The notes: generated from the sequence alone by a model not told the origin. Shown: positions 1-5,555, counted from the stretch's first letter. The stretch: DNA of 5,555 nucleotides from CAYSPU01 sp964432995 (GCA_964432995.1 CAYSPU010000326.1:1-5555), one strand, 5' to 3'. A program made the numbers and translations.

Positions 1-1158
1 GCCGGCGGCCCCGACGGCAATGACGTGGAACGAGGCCGCGATTTTGGTCTGCGCGCCGAGGTTGCGCACGCTCATCGCGAAGATGAACGGGAACATGATG
101 GACATGAACAGCCAGCAGAGCGGCAGGATCATCCACGAGACCATCTTGATGTCAGCCATGGCCAACAGGATGACGATGGAGTTGGCGATGCCGTAAAGCG
201 CGAGCAGGAGATTGGGCTTGATGACGCGGGAAATGGGCGCGCCCGTGAAACGGCCCAGCGCGTAAAGAACCATGGCAAGGCTGACCACGTAAGCGGCGGT
301 GGCATCGAAATTGGCCGCATGCGTGACGGATTGATACCAGGCAAAGAGGGGAGAGGTTGCCTCCTTGCCGGAGGCGTCCCTCACGATCGCGTTCTCCACG
401 ATGTAATTCACGGCGAAGGCGTTGATGCCGATCTGCGCGATGATGTAGAGGAACTGGGTGACGACGCCGAACGTGAAATGCGGCTGGCGGGTGAGCGGAG
501 CCCGGAACGTCACCGAATCGCCTGCTTCCTCGGCTTGGCCGCCGTCCTCAATGACCGGCAAGTGGATGAAGGAGAAGACGCCGAACACGACCAGCACCAC
601 GCAGCCGAGCACCACGTAGGGTGCCAGCAAGGAATCGAAGTTCACCTCGGCCCCCGCGGCCTGGTGCTGCCCAAAGATGAACGCGCCGCCCACCGTCGGC
701 GCAATGATGTAGGCGCACGAGTTGAAGGCCTGGGCCACCGAGAGCCGCCCCGCGGCCCCGTCCTTGGGACCGAGCACGGTCACGTAGGGGTTGGCGGCAG
801 TTTCGACGCAGGCCAAGCCGCTCGAGAGGACGAAGAGGGCGACGAGAAAAGCCCAGAACGTCTGGAACCACATCCCCGCCGGGATGAACAGAAACGCGCC
901 AATGGCCACCACGATCAGGCCCAGCAGAATCCCCTTCTGGTACCCGATCCGCCGGATCAACAGGGCGGAAGGAAACGCCATGAGAAAGTACGCGCCGAAG
1001 ACCGAGGTCTGGATGAGGCCCGATTGCGCCTTGCTGACATGCAGGATGTTCTGAAAATGCTTGTTCAGCACATCCAGCATGGCGTGGCAGAAGCCCCAGA
1101 TGAAAAACAGGCTGGCAACGAGGAGAAAAGGGACCAGGAATGGATTCTTGGACTTCAT
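1..1158 (-). CDS. FucP-like sugar:H+ symporter (MFS, FHS family), 3' end outside window
   Basis: Inner-membrane major facilitator of the fucose-galactose-glucose:H+ symporter family, importing a monosaccharide with a proton. The minus-strand frame is open for 386 codons from ATG 1158-1156 to the left edge, against about 430-440 residues in the family, so only the last helices are missing. It starts MKSKNPFLVPFLLVASLFF and contains about ten hydrophobic segments. Residues 113-130 carry the family signature (SGLACVETAANPYVTVLG), followed by LSVAQAFNS (139-147). The two acidic residues important for proton coupling in E. coli FucP appear conserved as Asp29 (HAMLDVLNK) and Glu119 (CVETAANP). The start lies 16 bases after the stop of the isomerase gene, so the two are probably cotranscribed; only a weak GAGA Shine-Dalgarno is seen. 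The family is clear. The sugar (fucose, glucose, galactose, mannose or another) is not determined. Confidence 0.93.
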   Translation of the reverse strand, partial: MKSKNPFLVPFLLVASLFFIWGFCHAMLDVLNKHFQNILHVSKAQSGLIQTSVFGAYFLMAFPSALLIRRIGYQKGILLGLIVVAIGAFLFIPAGMWFQTFWAFLVALFVLSSGLACVETAANPYVTVLGPKDGAAGRLSVAQAFNSCAYIIAPTVGGAFIFGQHQAAGAEVNFDSLLAPYVVLGCVVLVVFGVFSFIHLPVIEDGGQAEEAGDSVTFRAPLTRQPHFTFGVVTQFLYIIAQIGINAFAVNYIVENAIVRDASGKEATSPLFAWYQSVTHAANFDATAAYVVSLAMVLYALGRFTGAPISRVIKPNLLLALYGIANSIVILLAMADIKMVSWMILPLCWLFMSIMFPFIFAMSVRNLGAQTKIAASFHVIAVGAAG

Positions 1159-1174
1159 CGTAGTGGTTTCTCGG

Positions 1175-2260
1175 TTATCCTCGGGATGCGACCAACACCT
1201 TGCGCAGGAAACGCGACGTCGCCACCGCGTCGTTCGCGGCGACCACCGCGTCGATCTCCCTGCGGTGTCGCCGCACCACCTCGTCGAACCGCCGCAGCCA
1301 GCGGATGCTCTCACCGATCGCCTCCGCAGCCTCTTCGCGGTACGGGTATTGGTCCATCGACAGCCAACCCTGATAACCGCAGCGGTCCAGCCAGTAAAGC
1401 ATTTCGATGTAGCACACGCTGTGCACCGTGCCCACGATCATGTCGTCGTCCCACATCCCGTGGTTGTCGTTGAAATGCATGTGGAACAGGCGGTCGCCCG
1501 CCCGCCGGGCCAGCACCACCGCCTCGCCCACGTTCTCGCCCGCCACAAAGGCGTGCCCCGTGTCGATCGTGACTCCCACATTTGCACAGCCGGTCTCCTG
1601 CGCCAGCAACAGCGTGTCCGCCATGCGCGCCACGTACGAGTGCGTGCGCGGTTCCTTCGGCTTGTATTCGAGCGCGAACCGGAGCTGCGGAAATTCCCGG
1701 GCCAGCGTGGCCAACGCCTCGCATAACCACGCCCGCTCCCGTTCGTAGTCGGCGCACAAAAGGTAGTCGTAGCCATCCTGCCCGGGCCAGATGTTCAGCG
1801 TGCCGCAACCCAGTTCCTCGGCCACGCCGCACATCCGCCGGGTGTACTCCATCGCCAGCCGCCGGACCTTCGGGTCGCTGGCGCTGTAGCTCCCTTTCCA
1901 GAACCGCCGGTCGGCAAACAGGTCGGGAATGATCGACACGCATTCCAAGCCGGCCGCGTCCAGTGCCTGGCCCATCCGCCGCGCGTTCCCCGGACGCACA
2001 TCCCACGTCCCCACCAATTCAATTCCCGTGACGTGCGGGATCCGCGCCGCGCGCCGCAGCATCTCCCACGTCCCGGGATTCTCCTTGTAACCGCTGCAGA
2101 AGCGATCGCGGGTGTTCCCCAGGTTCCCCAGAATGACGGCATAGCGGCGCTTCGCGGGGCCCTGTCTGGTTGCCGGCGACAGGGGCGCGGTGCGGCCCGT
2201 TCCCGGAGGGGAACCCGCCAGCGCGCGCCGCGCACGGGTGCGGGAAGAAATGGTGGGCAT
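1175..2260 (-). CDS. TIM-barrel sugar isomerase/epimerase, L-rhamnose isomerase-like metal site
   Basis: Probable cytoplasmic metal-dependent aldose-ketose isomerase or epimerase of the xylose-isomerase-like TIM-barrel superfamily, 361 residues. Candidate metal ligands are Glu198 (ALEYKPKEP), Asp233 and His236 (TIDTGH), His260/His262 (HMHFND), Asp271-273 (WDDD) and Asp303 (SMDQYPYRE). An Asp at the last position and the DDDMIVG stretch recall RhaI-type L-rhamnose isomerase; tagatose-3-epimerase-type enzymes usually have Glu there. The barrel begins near residue 39 (RYAVILGNLGN). Residues 1-38 are Arg/Pro/Ser-rich and look unconserved. ATG 2260 is the last ATG/GTG/TTG before the barrel; in-frame ATGs at 2314 and 2335 would add only similar sequence. 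None of the three has a good ribosome-binding site. It precedes the FucP-like gene in the same operon, which suggests it acts on the imported sugar. Fold is confident; substrate is not. Confidence 0.87.
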   Translation of the reverse strand: MPTISSRTRARRALAGSPPGTGRTAPLSPATRQGPAKRRYAVILGNLGNTRDRFCSGYKENPGTWEMLRRAARIPHVTGIELVGTWDVRPGNARRMGQALDAAGLECVSIIPDLFADRRFWKGSYSASDPKVRRLAMEYTRRMCGVAEELGCGTLNIWPGQDGYDYLLCADYERERAWLCEALATLAREFPQLRFALEYKPKEPRTHSYVARMADTLLLAQETGCANVGVTIDTGHAFVAGENVGEAVVLARRAGDRLFHMHFNDNHGMWDDDMIVGTVHSVCYIEMLYWLDRCGYQGWLSMDQYPYREEAAEAIGESIRWLRRFDEVVRRHRREIDAVVAANDAVATSRFLRKVLVASRG

Positions 2261-2325
2261 GAATGGCGAGTGGTTTCGCGGGGACTCTAGGCGGCCGTCC
2301 CGCCGGGTTGCCATGCACGTTTTGG

Positions 2326-2351
2326 CCGGCGGCATGTACTTTCGCCGCCGG
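2326..2351. repeat. 8-bp perfect inverted repeat in divergent intergenic region
   Basis: CCGGCGGC at 2326-2333 and its exact reverse complement GCCGCCGG at 2344-2351 are separated by 10 bases. It lies between two divergent genes and could be an operator or a hairpin. No T-run follows, so it is not an intrinsic terminator. Eight-base GC repeats arise easily by chance in DNA of this composition, so function is unproven. Confidence 0.4.
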
Positions 2352-2379
2352 AGCTTGACCCGCCTGGCGCCACCGAAGT

Positions 2380-2385
2380 AAGGAG
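2380..2385 (+). promoter_or_regulatory. Shine-Dalgarno site of the esterase gene
   Basis: AAGGAG sits 6 bases upstream of ATG 2392 and fixes the start of the lipoprotein esterase. It is the only strong Shine-Dalgarno match before any gene in the window. Confidence 0.8.
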
Positions 2386-2391
2386 TCGCCG

Positions 2392-3441
2392 ATGAACCAC
2401 AAACCGGTTCTTGTTCTGCTCACCGGAGCAGCCGTCGGGGCGCTGCTCGCCGGTTGTGCGACCAGCCCCCAACCCCGGCTCAAACAGCAGATCGGCGAGT
2501 CGGTCGTCTGCATCGGCGAAGAACCCGCCGCCCTCGCCTGGCGGCCCGATCGGCACGCCCCCCTCCGCGTGCGCAGCACGTACCTCCTCTCCGCCGATAC
2601 CGTCGAATACACCCCGGGACGCGACTACGTCATCGACTGCGAGTTGGGCACACTCCGCCGGACCCCGGGATCGCGCCTGCCGGACTTCCGCGCCAACATG
2701 CTCTACGGCCAGGACGCGTTCGATCATTCGAAATTCCCCGGCTTCGGGAACACTGGCTTCTTCGCCTTCGTCGACTACTCTCCGGCGCCTCCGCCGTTCT
2801 GGCCGGCGCAAGCCCCGCAGGCACACCTGCTCCCGCGCACCCGGGCCAGACTCGCCGCGGGCGAGACGTTGAAGGTCGTGGCCTACGGCGACAGCATCAC
2901 CGCCGGCGGCGATGTGACCCATCCCGATCTCATGTTCTGGAAGCGGTGGGCGGACGCCTTGCAGCGCAAGTATCCGAAAGCCCGCATCACCGCCCGAAAC
3001 GGCGCCACCGGGGGCGACAGCACCGTCCAGGGCCTGGAACGCCTCACGACCAAGGTGCTCGAGGAACACCCCGACCTGGTCCTGGTCGGCTTCGGCATGA
3101 ATGACCACAACGTCGGCGGGGTGCCGCTCCCGCAGTTCGAACAGAACCTCCGGCAGATCATCAGCGGCATCCGCCAGGCCACCGCCGCCGAGATCGTTCT
3201 CTTCTCCGCCTTCCCGCCCAATCCCCGGTGGAAGTTCGGTTCCCATCACATGTCCGACTACGCCGCCGCCACGGAACGTGTTGCCCGCGAAACCACGTGT
3301 GCCTACGCCGACGTGTTCGCGAACTGGCAGGCCCTGTCCGCGCGCAAGAAACCGGAGGACCTCCTCGGCAACAACATCAATCACCCGAACGACTTCGGGC
3401 ACTGGATCTACTATCGCGTGCTCGAAGCCCTCGGCCTCTGA
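2392..3441 (+). CDS. SGNH/GDSL-family esterase, predicted lipoprotein
   Basis: Predicted secreted, lipid-anchored SGNH hydrolase (349 residues), probably removing an acyl group from a carbohydrate. Residues 1-21 form a lipoprotein signal peptide with lipobox LAGC and anchor Cys22; the following Ala does not signal inner-membrane retention. Residues about 35-150 form an N-terminal domain rich in predicted strands (YTPGRDYVIDCELG near 73-86). The hydrolase domain follows: block I YGDSIT with nucleophile Ser168, block II GATGGDS (204-210), block III GFGMND with oxyanion Asn237, and block V NHPNDFGHW with His331. The residue three before His331 is Asn328, where a DxxH Asp is usual. An N-terminal beta domain plus a Ser-His dyad resembles CE2 acetylesterases, but membership is not established. 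It is divergent from the isomerase gene and overlaps the AraC gene by 31 bases tail to tail. The substrate is unknown. Confidence 0.92.
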   Translation: MNHKPVLVLLTGAAVGALLAGCATSPQPRLKQQIGESVVCIGEEPAALAWRPDRHAPLRVRSTYLLSADTVEYTPGRDYVIDCELGTLRRTPGSRLPDFRANMLYGQDAFDHSKFPGFGNTGFFAFVDYSPAPPPFWPAQAPQAHLLPRTRARLAAGETLKVVAYGDSITAGGDVTHPDLMFWKRWADALQRKYPKARITARNGATGGDSTVQGLERLTTKVLEEHPDLVLVGFGMNDHNVGGVPLPQFEQNLRQIISGIRQATAAEIVLFSAFPPNPRWKFGSHHMSDYAAATERVARETTCAYADVFANWQALSARKKPEDLLGNNINHPNDFGHWIYYRVLEALGL

Positions 3442-4382
3442 CGCCCGCCCCGGATGTCGCGGCGCCAGGCTTCGGGCGACAACCCGGTCTTGCGCTTGAA
3501 CACGTGCGAGAAGTGATACGGGCAATCGAAGCCCACCTGGCAGGCCACCGCCTTGACCGGGTAGTCGGTCGCATCCAACAACCCTTTGGCTTTGTTCAGC
3601 CGGAGTTGCAGTTGATACTGGTGCGGCGCAAAACCCGTGTGCTGCCGGAACGTGTGCCGGAGCCAGGAGTAACTGACGTGGAGATCGCGCGCGAGCCCTT
3701 CCCAGTCGATCCTCGTCGCCAGACGTTCCATGATGAGAAGCTTGGCCTTGCGCAGGATCGCCTCGTTGGCGTCCCCACCGATCTTCTCCGTGCGGCCGGA
3801 CACATGGAGGCGCGCCAGGATCTGGAACGTCAGCCCGGCCAGCATCTGGCCGTAGCCCAGCGGTTCCATCTCGAGCAACTCGATGGCCTGCGCGAAAAGC
3901 TCCTGCCACGAATCCTCCAGGCCAACCGCGAAAACCGGTTCCTGCGGGCGCAGACAGCGTCCCCGCATGAGGCCGCGCGCCACTTCCCCGTCAAACCCGA
4001 TCCAGCATTCATCCCAGCCGATCTCCGGGTTGGGGCCGTATCGATGCCACACCCCGGGGAACACGAGGAACGCGTCTCCCGCCTTGATGGGGTGCCGGCC
4101 CGCGGACGCGGACTCGTACACCCCTTCCCCCCGGGTCACATAGAGCACCTGGAACTCCTGCAGCACCCGCCCCTGTTCCCAGCGGTAGTGATACGGCGTC
4201 GGATGTTGCGCGAGCGGGTAGTCCTGGTGCGCCCCGCTCCAAATGTAACCCGCGGTCGTCACATAGAGCCCCCAGAGCTTGTCGGCCGGGCTGACGGGCA
4301 GGTACCGAAAGAACGTCTTCCTCACCGGGCCGTCGCCGGGCGCACCCCCCGCGGGCGTGCGGTTGTCCTGGGCAGGCGTCAT
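3411..4382 (-). CDS. AraC-family transcriptional regulator with cupin-like sensor domain
   Basis: DNA-binding regulator of 323 residues, probably responding to a sugar or related ligand. Residues about 60-135 form an AraC-type ligand-binding cupin (YVTRGEGVYES, IKAGDAFLVFPGVWHRYGP). Residues about 206-308 form the double helix-turn-helix: helix pair one at IDWEGLARDLHVSYSWLRHTF (225-245), helix pair two at VKAVACQVGFDCPYHFSHVF (276-295), then KRKTGLSPEAWRR, the canonical AraC C-terminal signature. The last 15 residues (DIRGGRQRPRASSTR) lie beyond the conserved domain and are encoded in the overlap with the convergent esterase gene. The ATG at 4382 overlaps the upstream TGA as ATGA, pointing to translational coupling with the Tat-exported protein. 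It has no visible promoter of its own and no Shine-Dalgarno independent of the upstream coding sequence. Likely targets are this operon and perhaps the adjacent sugar genes (inference). Confidence 0.94.
   Translation of the reverse strand: MTPAQDNRTPAGGAPGDGPVRKTFFRYLPVSPADKLWGLYVTTAGYIWSGAHQDYPLAQHPTPYHYRWEQGRVLQEFQVLYVTRGEGVYESASAGRHPIKAGDAFLVFPGVWHRYGPNPEIGWDECWIGFDGEVARGLMRGRCLRPQEPVFAVGLEDSWQELFAQAIELLEMEPLGYGQMLAGLTFQILARLHVSGRTEKIGGDANEAILRKAKLLIMERLATRIDWEGLARDLHVSYSWLRHTFRQHTGFAPHQYQLQLRLNKAKGLLDATDYPVKAVACQVGFDCPYHFSHVFKRKTGLSPEAWRRDIRGGRQRPRASSTR
4379..4382 (-). other. ATGA stop/start overlap of Tat-protein and AraC genes
   Basis: Read on the minus strand, ATGA contains the ATG of the AraC gene and the TGA of the Tat-protein gene. 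This 4-base overlap is the usual arrangement for translational coupling by reinitiation and indicates that both are made from one mRNA. Confidence 0.9.
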
Positions 4383-5353
4383 CCCCGCCACGGCCGCTTG
4401 CGATCCGTCACTCCCGCCAACGTGTCCCGCAAGATCTGCGTGTCCTCCGCAATCTCGAAGTCGAACATGCCGGCCAGGACAAAGTCCGCCCCGTTCGTCA
4501 CGGCAAACTCGAAGGCGCTCTTCGGCGGAATCGCCCCCGCCGCCATCGTCTTGAACGCGATCCACGGCTTCTTGACCGCCGACATCAGCTCCGCAGTCTC
4601 CTCCGGCTCGCGGCACCAGTAGCCCGGATACTCGGAGTAGGGCTCCTTGAGTTGATCCGGCTTCGGCCCGGTCGCGTAACGATGATGATGGAATGTCTTG
4701 ATATAGAAGTCCGCTTCCACCCCCTCCTTCTCGCACGCCGCGATCACCTCCAACCAGTGAGCGCCCACGCCGGACGGCAGGCCAAACTCCTTGGGCACTG
4801 CCACCGCCTTGGCCAACAGGTCCACCTTCCCTTGCCGCATCAGGGCGTCCGCATGAACCCCCCAGAGGTAGATCGCCTCGCAACCGTCCCGCGCCAGTTC
4901 CTCGACCATCTTCCGATACTGCGCCAAACCGGGTTCCACCGGTGCCGTGGGGCAGATGATCCACTGGATCTTGCCCCCCCGTTCCTGGCGATAGCGCCGG
5001 AGCACGGACATCGGGTGCGGCGGGTTGTGCATCGAGAGTGTGTTGATGCCGTGCGCTTCCGCCACGGCGAGCGTCTCCATGATCTTGTCGTCGGTGTTGT
5101 AATGCGCGGCCAGGTTGTAGACGTACTGCAGGTCGCGGCTGTGCGTATAGTGCGTCAGCAGATTGCCGCCCAGGATCAGGCGGCTGACTTCCAGCTTGCC
5201 GATCCGCCCCCGCGGCAGGCGACCGGCCGCGCCCGGCGTCGGGGCCGGCGGCTTGGCTTGCTCTTGTGCGCGCGCCTGGCTTGCCAGCGCGAGGCCGGCA
5301 CATCCCAGCAACGAACCTTTGGCGAAACTGCGGCGGGTCAACGGGGTTGTCAT
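4379..5353 (-). CDS. Tat-exported TIM-barrel protein, aldo/keto reductase-like
   Basis: A 324-residue protein with a twin-arginine signal: TRRSFAKG at 6-13, a hydrophobic stretch, and a probable cleavage site after QARA (residue 29). A Pro/Ala-rich linker precedes the mature domain, which opens with IGKLEVSRLILGGN (51-64), an aldo/keto-reductase-like first strand. The rest reads as an alternating alpha/beta barrel: HGINTLSMHN (101-110), IYLWGVHADAL (161-171), GVGAHWLEVI (195-204), YIKTFHHHRYATG (217-229), WIAFKTMAAGAI (264-275), ADFVLAGMFD (289-298). I cannot find the usual Asp-Tyr-Lys-His tetrad of active aldo/keto reductases, so the reaction is uncertain. The Tat signal suggests export in folded form, possibly with a bound cofactor or metal. 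It is first in an operon with the AraC gene, overlapping it by 4 bases. No strong Shine-Dalgarno precedes ATG 5353. Confidence 0.82.
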   Translation of the reverse strand: MTTPLTRRSFAKGSLLGCAGLALASQARAQEQAKPPAPTPGAAGRLPRGRIGKLEVSRLILGGNLLTHYTHSRDLQYVYNLAAHYNTDDKIMETLAVAEAHGINTLSMHNPPHPMSVLRRYRQERGGKIQWIICPTAPVEPGLAQYRKMVEELARDGCEAIYLWGVHADALMRQGKVDLLAKAVAVPKEFGLPSGVGAHWLEVIAACEKEGVEADFYIKTFHHHRYATGPKPDQLKEPYSEYPGYWCREPEETAELMSAVKKPWIAFKTMAAGAIPPKSAFEFAVTNGADFVLAGMFDFEIAEDTQILRDTLAGVTDRKRPWRG

Positions 5354-5362
5354 GGATCACTG

Positions 5363-5368
5363 TGTATA
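5363..5368 (-). promoter_or_regulatory. Possible -10 box for the Tat-protein/AraC operon
   Basis: The minus strand reads TATACA here, ending 9 bases before ATG 5353. A matching -35 box at 16-18 bases is poor (TTCCCT or TCTTCC). If used, the leader would be very short or absent, consistent with the lack of a Shine-Dalgarno. This is a weak call. Confidence 0.25.
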
Positions 5369-5388
5369 CCGATTCGCGACCAAAGGGA

Positions 5389-5416
5389 AGACCAACCGGC
5401 ACAGACCAACCAGCAC
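5389..5416. repeat. Tandem 14-bp direct repeat, possible regulator site
   Basis: AGACCAACCGGCAC (5389-5402) is followed immediately by AGACCAACCAGCAC (5403-5416), identical at 13 of 14 positions. A third GACCAA lies at 5378-5383, so this core recurs at spacings of 12 and 14 bases. The array lies 36 bases upstream of the Tat-protein start. AraC-family proteins typically bind direct repeats, so this is a candidate site for the regulator of the same operon (inference). Confidence 0.6.
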
Positions 5417-5460
5417 TCCTGAACGGCAGCTCGCACCGGCACCCGGCCGGCGTTTCACGA

Positions 5461-5498
5461 GTGCAACTTTTTGTCGTATATACGACAAAAAGTTGCAC
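5461..5498. promoter_or_regulatory. Perfect 38-bp palindrome, candidate operator
   Basis: The left half, GTGCAACTTTTTGTCGTAT (5461-5479), is matched exactly by its reverse complement at 5480-5498, with no spacer and no mismatch. Only 14 of 38 bases are G or C, in contrast to the GC-rich surroundings. The core CGTATATACG contains GTATATAC, which fits the GT...AC pattern bound by many GntR-family dimers, and a central TATATA that could be a -10 box on either strand. No T-tract follows on either side, so it is not a standard intrinsic terminator. It lies 107 bases upstream of the Tat-protein start. The binding protein is unknown. Confidence 0.75.
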
Positions 5499-5555
5499 AT
5501 AGAGCCAAGAGTTCATGGAGAGCGCTGACCTCCGGCGACCGGATGCGCCTTGGGT

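Larger units (their letters stand above)
2261..2391. promoter_or_regulatory. Divergent intergenic region between isomerase and esterase genes
   Basis: This 131-base stretch separates the isomerase start (minus strand) from the esterase start (plus strand) and should hold promoters for both. A TTGACC at 2355-2360 resembles a -35 box for the plus-strand gene, but no -10 box follows at the right distance before the ribosome-binding site, so no promoter is assigned. If the isomerase starts at one of the upstream ATGs (2314 or 2335), the region shrinks accordingly. Confidence 0.5.
5354..5555. promoter_or_regulatory. Regulatory region upstream of the Tat-protein gene, to the window edge
   Basis: No convincing gene is seen here. 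The stretch holds a possible -10 box, a tandem 14-bp repeat and a 38-bp palindrome, each listed separately. The last 57 bases may belong to a neighbouring gene but are too short to decide: the plus strand has an ATG at 5515 open to the edge, and minus-strand frames reach a stop at 5513-5515 or run into the palindrome. Confidence 0.6.

Noticed and set aside
25..1473. Long plus-strand open frame of 482 codons opposite the transporter and isomerase genes
   Set aside because: The predicted product is rich in Arg, His, Glu and Gly without any recognisable domain. The opposite strand encodes a clear FucP-like transporter. Long antisense frames are expected in GC-rich coding DNA.
2355..2360. TTGACC as a -35 box for the esterase gene
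   Set aside because: At 16-18 bases downstream the sequence is GTAAGG-like and merges with the Shine-Dalgarno, leaving no credible -10 box or leader.
2287..3909. Minus-strand open frame of 540 codons across the esterase and part of the AraC gene
   Set aside because: The product is low-complexity and crosses two well-supported genes in the wrong frame; it is an antisense shadow.
3228..4622. Plus-strand open frame of 464 codons opposite the AraC and Tat-protein genes
   Set aside because: It has no domain and no ribosome-binding site, and the opposite strand encodes a canonical AraC protein.
5461..5498. The 38-bp palindrome as a bidirectional intrinsic terminator
   Set aside because: The T and A runs lie inside the stem, not after it, and the stem is AT-rich at its centre. 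Neither flank carries a T-tract.
4383..5516. In-frame upstream extension of the AraC gene to an ATG at 5516
   Set aside because: The extension is a shifted reading of the Tat-exported protein gene and gives an Arg/Gly/Pro-rich sequence. The ATG at 4382 gives a normal-length AraC protein and a typical ATGA overlap.
5515..5555. Plus-strand ATG (MESADLRRPDAPW) open to the right edge, possible start of a divergent gene
   Set aside because: Only 13 codons are visible, with a poor Shine-Dalgarno; minus-strand frames are equally open here, so no gene is called. More sequence to the right would decide.

Overview
The window is a GC-rich bacterial segment with five protein genes, apparently from a carbohydrate-utilisation region. 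No ribosomal or marker gene is present, so taxonomy is inference only. A lipobox-bearing SGNH esterase and a Tat-exported TIM-barrel protein imply a Gram-negative envelope. This gene mix is common in Verrucomicrobiota, Planctomycetota and related polysaccharide degraders, which is where I would look first.

Layout, left to right. (1) Bases 1-1158, minus strand: a FucP-type sugar/H+ symporter that runs off the left edge. (2) 1175-2260, minus strand, 16 bases upstream of the transporter gene: a TIM-barrel sugar isomerase whose metal-ligand pattern resembles L-rhamnose isomerase. These two look like one operon for uptake and isomerisation of a sugar. (3) 2261-2391: a divergent intergenic region with an 8-bp GC-rich inverted repeat. 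(4) 2392-3441, plus strand: an SGNH/GDSL esterase lipoprotein. (5) 3411-4382, minus strand: an AraC-family regulator with a cupin-like sensor domain, converging on the esterase gene with a 31-base tail-to-tail overlap. (6) 4379-5353, minus strand: a Tat-exported TIM-barrel protein, aldo/keto-reductase-like but without a recognisable catalytic tetrad. Its stop overlaps the regulator start as ATGA. (7) 5354-5555: a regulatory region with a near-perfect tandem 14-bp repeat and a perfect 38-bp AT-rich palindrome.

A possible working model (inference) is that the lipoprotein removes acyl groups from a glycan or oligosaccharide at the cell surface, the released sugar enters through the FucP-like symporter, and the RhaI-like enzyme isomerises it. 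The AraC protein would sense the sugar or a derivative and control one or more of these units. The sugar cannot be named from the window: no kinase, aldolase or glycoside hydrolase is visible. The least expected signals are the two DNA elements upstream of the Tat-protein gene and the degenerate active sites of the esterase and of the Tat-exported protein.
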